Shown here piece by piece: positions 1-8,614 of a stretch of DNA of 64,000 bases. The stretch lies in NCBI RefSeq assembly GCF_900184995.1, contig NZ_LT860099.1:2546332-2610331 (forward strand), in the 5' to 3' direction. The DNA comes from Konateibacter massiliensis. Lineage in GTDB: Bacteria; Bacillota; Clostridia; Lachnospirales; Lachnospiraceae. The notes under the pieces are model-generated. The model saw only the letters and a list, made by a program, of their open reading frames with translations, ran no database searches and was not told the DNA's origin. The stretch's first letter is position 1. Every line of letters begins with the position of its first letter. Made by a program: the position numbers and the translations under genes.

Positions 1-1118
1 GGTGTTATTTCATACAATGCTTTGATTTCAGCACTTCCGCCGCCGTTTGAATGAATACATTCCGCATTTTCACCGATTACTAGAAGTTTCCTTACATTTT
101 CCGCTTTTAGCGGCAGCCTCTTTTTCTCATTTTTCAAAAGAACCACTGACTCTCTTGCCGTCTCCAATGCTCTCTGCCTGTGTATAGGCGTATTATAAGC
201 ACCTGCTTTTCTCTCCCCACCCAACATATGCAGACGCATCATGAGCACCAGAATGTTGATTACTTTCTCGTCTACTTGCTCCTCAGCAATCTCACCTTTT
301 TCGATTTTCTCTCTCAATGGCTCTGCCATAAAATACTGGTCAAAATCGTAGGTGACTGACATCTCAATATCAAGCTGTGAGTTGGCGGCAAGCTCGGTAT
401 CGTGCACAGCTCCCCAATCAGAAATAACAACACCGTCGTATCCCCATTCTTTTCTCAAAATATCTTCCAAGAGATACTTACTCTGGCAGCAATGCTCTCC
501 TCTTATCTTATTATAGGCGCCCATTACGCTGTGGCTCTTTGCCTTTATAAGCGTGTCATAAAATGCAGGCAGGTAAATATCCCGCAGCGCCTTTTCCTCA
601 ATTTCTACATCGACGATAAGACGGTTTGTCTCCTGATTGTTCAGGGCAAAATGCTTGACACATGCCGCAACATCACAGCTTTGCACTCCCTCCACAAAAG
701 GAGCGGCAAGCTCCTTTGTGAGATAAGGGTCCTCACTGAAATATTCAAAGTTTCGTCCGCACAGGGGACTTCTTTTAATGTTGATGCCAGGTGCGAGAAT
801 AACGTCTTTTCCCCGTCCCCTGGCTTCCTCTCCAAGCACCTCTCCCATCTCATATGCAAGCCTTCTGTTCCATGTGGCGGCAAGGGCGCTGTTACAAGGC
901 AGATAGGTGACATAGTCGTCGGAGTATCCGATTGTTTTCCACTGCGCGGGCTCAAATTCGTGTCGCACTCCCATCGGTCCGTCCGACATCTTAAGCGGCG
1001 GTATTTCAAGGCGAGGCACGCCGGCGGTCTGGAAAAGCTGTTCGCCGTGAATCATACCGATTTTTTCTTCCAATGTCATCTGTTGTACAAGTTCTTTTGC
1101 TTTTTCTCTGTAATCCAT
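1..1118 (-). CDS. GH3 beta-glucosidase/beta-xylosidase, N-terminal part (cut by window edge)
   Basis: Glycoside hydrolase family 3 enzyme that removes terminal beta-linked glucose or xylose from oligosaccharides. The start is the ATG at 1118, preceded by GGAGAGG. The reading frame stays open to base 1, giving 372 residues without a stop. The N-terminal barrel opens with the family-typical MTLEEKIGM and MSDGPMGVR segments and holds KHFALNNQE. The VISDWGAVHD segment carries the predicted nucleophile Asp234. The frame reaches the GGGS loop at the start of the second domain. No signal peptide is seen, so it should act in the cytoplasm. It lies 11 bases downstream of the GH31 stop, so the two are almost certainly one operon. 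Substrate choice between glucose and xylose cannot be read from this part. Confidence 0.93.
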   Translation of the reverse strand, partial: MDYREKAKELVQQMTLEEKIGMIHGEQLFQTAGVPRLEIPPLKMSDGPMGVRHEFEPAQWKTIGYSDDYVTYLPCNSALAATWNRRLAYEMGEVLGEEARGRGKDVILAPGINIKRSPLCGRNFEYFSEDPYLTKELAAPFVEGVQSCDVAACVKHFALNNQETNRLIVDVEIEEKALRDIYLPAFYDTLIKAKSHSVMGAYNKIRGEHCCQSKYLLEDILRKEWGYDGVVISDWGAVHDTELAANSQLDIEMSVTYDFDQYFMAEPLREKIEKGEIAEEQVDEKVINILVLMMRLHMLGGERKAGAYNTPIHRQRALETARESVVLLKNEKKRLPLKAENVRKLLVIGENAECIHSNGGGSAEIKALYEIT

Positions 1119-1129
1119 CCGTCCCTCTC

Positions 1130-3460
1130 CTAACACTTTGCTATAATTTGTGTTTCTCCCTTTTTTGTCATAACAAGGGTGTCTCTTCCCTCTATTTTCA
1201 TCTGTCCGCCTTTTACAAAACTGAGCGTGCAGTTGATAAACCGAAGCGTCAGCTCTGATGTTCTGTCTAAGGTGCATACAATTTCATTCTTATTTTTTGC
1301 CAATGATACCTTTGTTAGTTTTTTTTGGTTTTGATATACTGTCACTTCTGCCTTGTCTTTTAGCTCAAATACCTGAAGTTCTAGATTATTGTCAAATGAG
1401 TAATTCACGTCCGGTGTCCGAAAACCAATCGGAATAATGCTGTTTTCCCGTACCCAGAGCGGGACGGACAGATAGCCATGGGATTCCTTTCTCCATGTGC
1501 CTCCCTCTGCTTTTTCTCCTGTCAGATAATTCGTCCACGAGCCCTTTGGCAGATAATATTCTGCAATTCCGTTTTCATTGAAAATAGGTGCTGCAAGCAG
1601 GCTGTCTCCGAGCATATATTGCTTATCCAAATACTGACAGTTCCTGTCTTTGTCAAATTCCAGCGCCATGCTTCGCATCATCGGTATTCCCGTCTCTGCT
1701 GTGTACACTGCCTGACTGTAGAAATAAGGGAGTAGCTTTAACTTTAATTTGGTAAAGAAGCGGACTACATCCACTGCTTCCTCATCATACGCCCAAGGAA
1801 CACGGTAGGAGGTGCTTCCGTGGAGACGGCTGTGTGTCGATAAAAGCCCAAATGCCGCCCACCGCTTGTAAACGTCAGGTGTAGACTTGCTTTCAAAGCC
1901 TCCGATGTCATGACTCCAAAAGCCAAATCCGCTGCTTGTAAGTGAAAGACCGCCCCTGAGGCTTTCCTCCATCGACTCGTAATCTGACCAGCAGTCCCCT
2001 CCCCAATGCACCGGAAATTTCTGTCCGCCAACAGTTGCGGAGCGCGCAAATAAAACAGCTTCCTCTTTTCCTCGCTTTTTTTCTAATACCTCATAAACCG
2101 CCTTATTATATAGGTAGGTGTAGTAGTTATGCATTTTAACCGGGTCTGCTCCATTATGGTAAACCGCATCAACCGGAATTCTCTCGCCGAAATCCGTCTT
2201 AAAGCAATCTACTCCCATATCGAGCAGCATTTCCAGCTTATCCTGATACCATCTGCAGGCTTCCGGGTTTGTAAAGTCCACGATTGCAAGCCCCGGCTGC
2301 CACATATCCCATTGCCACACATCACCGTTTGCACGTTTTAGGAAATATCCTTTTTCCATTCCTTCTGCAAACAACGCAGATTCCTGCCCGATATAGGAGT
2401 TAATCCATACACATATTTTAATGCCCTTTTCCTTGATTCTCCTTAACATTCCCTTCGGGTCAGGAAATACCCTCTCATCCCAGATAAAATCTGTCCAATG
2501 AAATTCTCTCATCCAGCAGCAATCAAAATGAAATACGCTGAGCGGAATGTCTCTCTCTAACATGCCGTCAATAAAGCTCATCACTGTTTTCTCATCATAA
2601 TCTGTCGTGAAGGAAGTAGAAAGCCACAAACCGAATGTCCATTGCGCCGGAAGTGACGGTTTTCCAGTGAGGCTGGTGTAGCGTTTCAGCACCTCTTTCA
2701 TGCTCGGACCGTCTATGACAAAATAGTCGAGACTTTCCCCGGCAACACTGAATTCCACCTTTGCCACCTGCTCTGTTGCAACCTCAAATTCAACCAGCTC
2801 CGGATGGTTTACAAATACTCCATACCCTCTGTTTGACAAGTAAAAAGGAATATTTTTATAAGACTGCTCCGTGCTTGTTCCCCCATCCTCGTTCCATATG
2901 CTGACAGACTGGCCGTTTTTCACAAAAGGAGTAAATCTCTCGCCTAATCCGTAAATCAGCTCGCCCACCGATAGCCCAAGCTGCTGACGCATATACGCAT
3001 TGTCTTTGCCCTTGTCATAGGCAAAGCCCTTCCAGTCCTCCTTTATATATGCCAGATCCCGCCACCCACTCTTCGTCAAAAGCTTGCTTCCTCTCTCATA
3101 ACGCATCGACCAATTTTCCAAATCAATAAGGAGGCTTAAATTTCCGCTTTTTACTGTCAGTATATTGTCTTCTTCTTTCGTTTCCAGACTTTGCGGCTGT
3201 GACAAATCCAGCTCAAATTCCGGTCCCTTATTTTGCACGCCCATGTGGTGGAAGGTCTGTACCCGGATAATCTCCGGCATCGGAGCCGTAATTTTTATCG
3301 TCAGATTGATTCCCCCCAAGGTATCTCCCTTATGCTGGATTCTTGACGTCGGTGCGCATAGTACAACTTGCTTCTCCTCTTTTCTTATCTCATATACATG
3401 CTGCGGAGAAAAGCACTCGTAGCCTTCTTTAAACAGCCAGCAACCATTTTGAAATTTCAT
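1130..3460 (-). CDS. yicI: GH31 alpha-xylosidase (YicI/XylS type)
   Basis: Family 31 retaining glycosidase, 776 residues, close to the length of E. coli YicI. YicI-type enzymes release alpha-1,6-xylose from the non-reducing end of xyloglucan oligosaccharides such as isoprimeverose. The N-terminal beta-sandwich is followed by a TIM barrel. The nucleophile segment CFKTDFGER puts Asp423 in place, and the HWGGDC segment gives acid/base Asp489. The Phe-Gly-Glu-Arg context after the nucleophile is the YicI-type signature rather than that of alpha-glucosidases. There is no signal peptide. It is followed at 11 bases by GH3 and is divergent from the sensor kinase at 3669, which probably controls it. 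Family and reaction class are firm; xylosidase specificity is strong inference from motif similarity. Confidence 0.93.
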   Translation of the reverse strand: MKFQNGCWLFKEGYECFSPQHVYEIRKEEKQVVLCAPTSRIQHKGDTLGGINLTIKITAPMPEIIRVQTFHHMGVQNKGPEFELDLSQPQSLETKEEDNILTVKSGNLSLLIDLENWSMRYERGSKLLTKSGWRDLAYIKEDWKGFAYDKGKDNAYMRQQLGLSVGELIYGLGERFTPFVKNGQSVSIWNEDGGTSTEQSYKNIPFYLSNRGYGVFVNHPELVEFEVATEQVAKVEFSVAGESLDYFVIDGPSMKEVLKRYTSLTGKPSLPAQWTFGLWLSTSFTTDYDEKTVMSFIDGMLERDIPLSVFHFDCCWMREFHWTDFIWDERVFPDPKGMLRRIKEKGIKICVWINSYIGQESALFAEGMEKGYFLKRANGDVWQWDMWQPGLAIVDFTNPEACRWYQDKLEMLLDMGVDCFKTDFGERIPVDAVYHNGADPVKMHNYYTYLYNKAVYEVLEKKRGKEEAVLFARSATVGGQKFPVHWGGDCWSDYESMEESLRGGLSLTSSGFGFWSHDIGGFESKSTPDVYKRWAAFGLLSTHSRLHGSTSYRVPWAYDEEAVDVVRFFTKLKLKLLPYFYSQAVYTAETGIPMMRSMALEFDKDRNCQYLDKQYMLGDSLLAAPIFNENGIAEYYLPKGSWTNYLTGEKAEGGTWRKESHGYLSVPLWVRENSIIPIGFRTPDVNYSFDNNLELQVFELKDKAEVTVYQNQKKLTKVSLAKNKNEIVCTLDRTSELTLRFINCTLSFVKGGQMKIEGRDTLVMTKKGETQIIAKC

Positions 3461-3577
3461 CCTTTTTCCTCCATTTATATTGTGTTTCTAACAGTATTTT
3501 TGTTATCCCCATTATATGGGATTTCCTTGTGGGTGAATACCGCACTTTTTGGAATAAAAATACTACACATATTTCAT

Positions 3578-3606
3578 TTGCCCCCAACCTTTTTATAGAT
3601 TATAAT
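3578..3606 (+). promoter_or_regulatory. Putative sigma-A promoter of the sensor/regulator pair
   Basis: TTGCCC at 3578-3583 and a perfect TATAAT at 3601-3606 are separated by 17 bases, 63 bases upstream of the histidine kinase start. The -35 box matches four of six consensus positions. Confidence 0.55.
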
Positions 3607-3668
3607 AAGGAAAGTGGGTTCTAAAACAGAATTTTTAAACATACTATACGAAAAGAGCGGGATTACAT

Positions 3669-5486
3669 ATGCATTTGTGGAAATTTTATATAAACTTTTT
3701 TTCAAAGCAAAACGTAAGACGGCAATTACTTACGATTTTCGTTTTTGTTATTATGATACCGATTTTCTTGGTCGGAAGTATTATGTTCTTTTTCTCTAAC
3801 AGACAGCTTATGCAAAGCTATCAATATCTCGTTGAATCGGACGCGATACGGGTGCGCTCTATTGTGCTGACAACCATGCTTCCCCTCTACGACATTTATG
3901 AGACACTGGCGGAAGATGAAGCACTGAAAGACCTTCTGAGCGCAGACTATCAATCCGATGAAGAGGTTTTAACTGCATACAATCAATACACCCGTTTTCA
4001 GGAACTTTTGGCGGCAAATGCCTCCCTGTCAACTCTTAAGCTTTATATGCCCCCTGAGTTGCTTCGCTCCCAGTCGGACCAACAATTTTTTTATCCAATT
4101 GATGATGCGGTGCGCGCAACAGACTGGTATTTAAAGGCATCCTCGACATCGGGCAACTTTTGGAAAAGCAGTCTCAGAAAGGACAAACTCGGAAATTCGT
4201 ACTGGGAGCTATCCTATTACTGCCACATTTATCTTCCTAAAGCCGATACCAATGCCATACTCGTGATGACGGTTTCCAACAACCATCTTCGAAGTCTGAT
4301 TAAGGATGGCGACTCCCGTGTTTACATTGCCGTAAACGAGGACCCCGTCTTTTACAGCACGGTGAGAAGCTACGAGGGCGGCGAATTTCCCGCGAGTATC
4401 GATTATGCTGCCCCCTATTACAGTGAGACGAGAGCGATGAAAATAGAAGGTTCTAACGCCCTAACTTCAGTTGTAAGCCTAGAAGCTTACCGGACCAATG
4501 ACACAATTTATATCCTTTCGGCAAATATGAACGCACTGCCGTATATATGGCGAACCACCTATGCGTTTTTGCTTGTACTGCTCTTTGCCGTTTTCATCCC
4601 TGCCCTGATTTTTATTTTATTTACCAAATATTTCAGTACCCGTATTCAGACACTCCGCCTCGCCATGCATAAGGTGAGCAACAATGATTATGAAATTGTT
4701 GATTCAGTCCAGGGTGACGACGAGCTGTCTGAGGCTTTTACAGATTTAAAAACAATGGTGGAAAAAATAAAAAAAGCGGAGGGAGAAATCTACATGGCGC
4801 AAATACGCGAGCAAAATTTCTCCAACCAGCAGCAGCAAATGGAGTTAAAGCTCCTAATCAACCAGATTAACCCGCATTTCCTCTACAATACACTGGAAAC
4901 CATACGAATGAAGGCGTTTTCAGACGGAAACAAGGAGGTTGCCACGGCAATTAAGCTGCTTGGCAAATCCATGCGGTATGTGTTAAACAATACAAAAACA
5001 AGCTCCACCACACTTGCAAAGGAAATCGACTACACCACAACCTATCTTTCCATACAGCTTCTTCGCTTTGAAGCAAGGCTGAATTACAGTTTGAGTATCG
5101 ATGACAACATCGACCCAGATAGCTACCAGATACTTCCTCTGCTGTTGCAACCTATTGTAGAAAATGCAATTTCCCACGGTATTGAACCTACCGGAAGAAA
5201 GGGACATATCATTATTCGTATTCGAAATGTTAGCAACGAGCTGCTTATCGCAGATGTTTTTGATAACGGAATGGGAATGTCAAAGGAGAGACTTAAAGAT
5301 ATCAAAAACAGTCTGAACGCCCCTCCTACGGATGAAGAGCATGGTATCGGGCTTTACAACATCAACAACCGCATTAAACTGTTTTACGGTGTAAAATATG
5401 GGCTTTTTATTAAGAGTAAGGAACATTTTGGTACCCTCGTTACACTTAAAATCCCTTTGCATAATTTATTGGAGGAAGACTTATGA
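3669..5486 (+). CDS. Sensor histidine kinase, YesM family
   Basis: Membrane sensor kinase of 605 residues. A first membrane segment lies at about 20-43, followed by an extracytoplasmic sensor region to about 295 and a second membrane segment at about 296-318. A HAMP linker follows, then the His_kinase domain with NPHFLYNTLE (phospho-acceptor His403), and a HATPase domain with N box around Asn499, DNGMGM at 532 and HGIGLYN. This is the LytS/YesM architecture found next to carbohydrate loci in Firmicutes. It overlaps the response regulator start by 4 bases (ATGA), so the pair is translationally coupled. By context it senses an oligosaccharide and drives the flanking GH31-GH3 and GH29/GH42/transporter genes. 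The ligand is not determinable here. Confidence 0.95.
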   Translation: MHLWKFYINFFSKQNVRRQLLTIFVFVIMIPIFLVGSIMFFFSNRQLMQSYQYLVESDAIRVRSIVLTTMLPLYDIYETLAEDEALKDLLSADYQSDEEVLTAYNQYTRFQELLAANASLSTLKLYMPPELLRSQSDQQFFYPIDDAVRATDWYLKASSTSGNFWKSSLRKDKLGNSYWELSYYCHIYLPKADTNAILVMTVSNNHLRSLIKDGDSRVYIAVNEDPVFYSTVRSYEGGEFPASIDYAAPYYSETRAMKIEGSNALTSVVSLEAYRTNDTIYILSANMNALPYIWRTTYAFLLVLLFAVFIPALIFILFTKYFSTRIQTLRLAMHKVSNNDYEIVDSVQGDDELSEAFTDLKTMVEKIKKAEGEIYMAQIREQNFSNQQQQMELKLLINQINPHFLYNTLETIRMKAFSDGNKEVATAIKLLGKSMRYVLNNTKTSSTTLAKEIDYTTTYLSIQLLRFEARLNYSLSIDDNIDPDSYQILPLLLQPIVENAISHGIEPTGRKGHIIIRIRNVSNELLIADVFDNGMGMSKERLKDIKNSLNAPPTDEEHGIGLYNINNRIKLFYGVKYGLFIKSKEHFGTLVTLKIPLHNLLEEDL

Positions 5487-7033
5487 ATGTATTGATTGCT
5501 GATGACGAAAGAATTGTTCTGAATGGTTTAAAATATATCATTGATTGGGGCAGCCTTGGCTTTTCCATATGTGATACATCGATGGACGGCGCAGAGGCTC
5601 TGGATAAAATACTGGCTTTGAAGCCTGATTTAGTTTTGCTTGATATCAGAATGCCAAAGCTCTCCGGCATTGAAGTCGTACAGCAGGCGGTGGCTCGCGG
5701 CTTCACCGGGAAATTTATTATATTGAGCGGTGTTTCCGATTTTAAGCTTGCACAGACTGCTATGCGCCACGGTGTCAATTTTTATTTGACAAAGCCTATT
5801 GATGAAGATGAGCTTGAGCAGGCAGTCCATTCTGTTGCGGAGCTTATCTCACAGGAAACGAAGAAGCAGTCCTCCTATTCCCAATATCGGACAAAGGCAA
5901 AGCAAGAGATTCTGAAGGACCTTCTTCAAAACACATGTGACTACTACTCCTTGGACCTAGACGACCTTCATCTGAATGCAAATGTATATCAGGTTGTCGC
6001 CTATGAAAATTACAATCAGGACTATTTTCATACTACATGGAATTTTGCTGATTTAATCCGTGTCACCAATCAGGATAATAACTCCTTTGATATTATTGAG
6101 CTAGATCAGCAAAACGTCGTTCTTTTGAAGGGGGACTATGCGATATCCAAGTTTATGAATATGCTGCGTCACTATCGGGTTGCACCGCAAAAAGGCTCGC
6201 CTCTTGATTCCATCTTTTTGATTTATGGGCAGAAGGTATCTCGGATACGGGATATCCACCACTCCTATCACGATGTTTATGAGCTGACCAAACGGCGTTT
6301 TTTCTGTCAGGAAAACCAGCATATCGTGGGATATGAGGAGCTGATAGCCGCTGAAAATATTCTGGATGACATCAAAAATACGATGGCTGAGGACTACGCA
6401 GAGCAGTTTTCCAACTACATACAGTCTAATAACCATACTTTGATTACCGTGCTGTTAAAGCAGCTCACGGCAGAGCTGACGTGTACAAGCTCCAACATCC
6501 CTGCTATCAAGCACGTTTTGATTGATATTTATATTCTGGTAAAGCAAAAGATTATGCAGATTTACCGCAATGTCGATATTCCGTTTATGGCAAACGCATC
6601 GGTCATCGATCTGCTTGACAGAAAATATTATCTATATGAGATTATCACATTTTTGGCGGAACAGTTTGATTTGTGGACGCACAGCGTGGGATATTCATCA
6701 GGAGAAAATGTGCTGGATGAAGTGCTTTACTACATTAAGAATAATTATCAAGAAAATATTAAACTGGAATCTATCGCTCCGCTGTTTGGCTATAACAGCT
6801 CCTATCTTGGAAAAATTTTTAGCAAAAAGCTGGGTGTGAATTTTAATTCTTATGTTGACCAGATACGGATTGATGAGGCAAAGAAACTGTTGAAGCTGGA
6901 CGATTTGAAGGTATATACCATCGCAGAACAGATTGGGTATAAGAATGTGGATTATTTCCACAAGAAGTTTAAAAAGTATGTGGGGATGAGTCCTCTGGAG
7001 TATCGCAAGACATTTCATGGGGAATTCGAATAA
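5483..7033 (+). CDS. Response regulator with AraC-type DNA-binding domain, YesN family
   Basis: Response regulator of 516 residues paired with the kinase just upstream. The receiver domain occupies about residues 1-120, with acidic pocket Asp7/Asp8, phospho-acceptor Asp54 in VLLDIRMP, and the conserved lysine in LTKPIDE. A long middle region without a recognised motif follows. The C-terminal ~100 residues carry two helix-turn-helix motifs of the AraC family (NSSYLGKIFSKKLG and IAEQIGYKNVDYFHKKFKK). It begins inside the kinase stop codon and is followed by a bidirectional terminator. It is expected to activate the divergent and nearby glycosidase and transporter genes when phosphorylated. Confidence 0.95.
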   Translation: MNVLIADDERIVLNGLKYIIDWGSLGFSICDTSMDGAEALDKILALKPDLVLLDIRMPKLSGIEVVQQAVARGFTGKFIILSGVSDFKLAQTAMRHGVNFYLTKPIDEDELEQAVHSVAELISQETKKQSSYSQYRTKAKQEILKDLLQNTCDYYSLDLDDLHLNANVYQVVAYENYNQDYFHTTWNFADLIRVTNQDNNSFDIIELDQQNVVLLKGDYAISKFMNMLRHYRVAPQKGSPLDSIFLIYGQKVSRIRDIHHSYHDVYELTKRRFFCQENQHIVGYEELIAAENILDDIKNTMAEDYAEQFSNYIQSNNHTLITVLLKQLTAELTCTSSNIPAIKHVLIDIYILVKQKIMQIYRNVDIPFMANASVIDLLDRKYYLYEIITFLAEQFDLWTHSVGYSSGENVLDEVLYYIKNNYQENIKLESIAPLFGYNSSYLGKIFSKKLGVNFNSYVDQIRIDEAKKLLKLDDLKVYTIAEQIGYKNVDYFHKKFKKYVGMSPLEYRKTFHGEFE

Positions 7034-7047
7034 ATTTCCTATCATAT

Positions 7048-7095
7048 AAAATAAGGGAAGAAACCCAACGCAACAGGATTTCTTCCCTTTTATTT
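7048..7095. terminator. Bidirectional terminator between convergent regulator and GH29
   Basis: An 11-bp stem (AAGGGAAGAAA at 7053-7063 with its complement at 7079-7089) has A-rich and T-rich flanks on both sides. It sits between the response regulator and the convergent GH29 gene and can serve both. Confidence 0.8.
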
Positions 7096-7123
7096 ATAAA
7101 TCACGCTCACATAATAATCGGGC

Positions 7124-8605
7124 TCAGCAAATCTGCACCCGAACGACCACCGGCAAATTGCTGTTTACCGTACCAGTCTGAATATGAAGACCCTCATGAT
7201 CCTTATGATAAACAGGCTTCTCATCATATCCCAGCACACTGACCGACTTTATCAACCCGTGAAACTCGGGCACATTCTGGTCCTTTGAATTTGCCAGTGA
7301 GCGAATTGTGACTTTTCCGTCCTCGGGGTACTTCATGACAAAGGCATAAATGCAGTCTCCCCTCGCAGTAAAGCGAATGTCTTCCTTTGTGTATTCGACC
7401 TCCTGCTGGTCGGTGAACTGCCCCTGTTGCTCTTTTGTTGTTCCTTCTTCGGATTTTCTCCACGGTCTGCTCCCATATATCGCCTCCGCATTTTGGTGCA
7501 TCCACGCACCGATTTCCTTTAGTATCTTTTTGTCGTCTTCAGGAATTGTACCGTCCGCCTTTGGCCCTACATTTAGGAGCATATTTCCATTCTTACTTAT
7601 GATATCCACGAAATTCCGAATAATCTGGCGGCTTGTTTTGTACTCCAATGTATCGGTGTAACACCACGAATTATTTGCAATTGCCGTGTCTGTCTGCCAA
7701 AGGTAAGGCTTTGCCTCGGAAAGCTTTCCGCGCTCCACCTCCACAATTCCGCTGCCAAACATCATCGCGTCATGCTTATAGCAGATTGCGACTTCCTGAT
7801 TCCACTCTTTTCCTCTGTTGTAGTAATATGACGCCAGCTTTTTCAGTGACTCCTTAAATGCCTCATGCTGTATCCACCAGTCAAAATACAGCAGAGACGG
7901 CTTATAGCGGTCTATAATCTCGCAGGTTCGCAACAGCCAGTCATCCAGAAATTCCTCAGAAGGATAAGGCTCACTTTGCAGATCCTGATTGTCCGGCTCC
8001 GGCATGGCAGGCCAGTAAAAATCTCCCCGCTTCATAGGCTCCTCGATATCACTGCCAAACTCCTTGCCATGCCCCATGAAAAACCAATGCTCCGCGCGAT
8101 GAGAGGAAGTGCAAAACATCATGTTTTCCTTCTCAATGCTCTCCTTCAGCTCGCCGAGTATATCCCGCTTCGGTCCCATCTCATAAGCATTGAACTTGGA
8201 CAGCTCACTTTGATACATCTGAAACCCGTCATGGTGTTCTGCCACCGGAAACACGTATTTTGCCCCCGCTTCCCGAAATAGCTTCGCCCACTCATCAGGA
8301 TCAAACTTTTCCGCCTGAAACATCGGTATAAAATCCTTATAGCCAAACTCTTTCTGCTCGCCAAATGTCTTTCTGTGGTATTCCCACTCTTCCTTCTCCT
8401 GTATATACATGTTTCTCGAATACCACTCGTTTGCATGAGCTGGAATGCTGTAAAGCCCCCAGTGGATAAAAATTCCGAATTTACCTTTTGCAAACCATGC
8501 AGGAGGTGCCATTTGGGTAAGTGAACTCCAGTCTGCATGAAACGGTCCTTTTTCTATAACTCTTTCAATCTCACTTTTATAGTACTGCTCTTTTTGCTTA
8601 TCCAT
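7124..8605 (-). CDS. GH29 alpha-L-fucosidase
   Basis: Family 29 alpha-L-fucosidase of 493 residues, a retaining enzyme that releases terminal L-fucose. The N-terminal half is the catalytic barrel, with FGIFIHWGLYSIPA near residue 43, the AEHHDGF signature near 122, and the LLYFDWW segment whose Asp242 is the expected nucleophile. The conserved NMLLNVGPKADGTIP segment closes the barrel. No signal peptide is present, so it acts on imported oligosaccharides. It lies 9 bases after the GH42 stop in the same direction, so they form one transcript. Fucose plus galactose removal matches fucosylated xyloglucan side chains, though host glycans are an alternative. Confidence 0.93.
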   Translation of the reverse strand: MDKQKEQYYKSEIERVIEKGPFHADWSSLTQMAPPAWFAKGKFGIFIHWGLYSIPAHANEWYSRNMYIQEKEEWEYHRKTFGEQKEFGYKDFIPMFQAEKFDPDEWAKLFREAGAKYVFPVAEHHDGFQMYQSELSKFNAYEMGPKRDILGELKESIEKENMMFCTSSHRAEHWFFMGHGKEFGSDIEEPMKRGDFYWPAMPEPDNQDLQSEPYPSEEFLDDWLLRTCEIIDRYKPSLLYFDWWIQHEAFKESLKKLASYYYNRGKEWNQEVAICYKHDAMMFGSGIVEVERGKLSEAKPYLWQTDTAIANNSWCYTDTLEYKTSRQIIRNFVDIISKNGNMLLNVGPKADGTIPEDDKKILKEIGAWMHQNAEAIYGSRPWRKSEEGTTKEQQGQFTDQQEVEYTKEDIRFTARGDCIYAFVMKYPEDGKVTIRSLANSKDQNVPEFHGLIKSVSVLGYDEKPVYHKDHEGLHIQTGTVNSNLPVVVRVQIC

Positions 8606-8614
8606 TTTTTATAC

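Noticed and set aside
402-1133. 243-codon plus-strand frame
   Set aside because: It is antisense to the clearly recognisable GH3 gene; its product has no family features.
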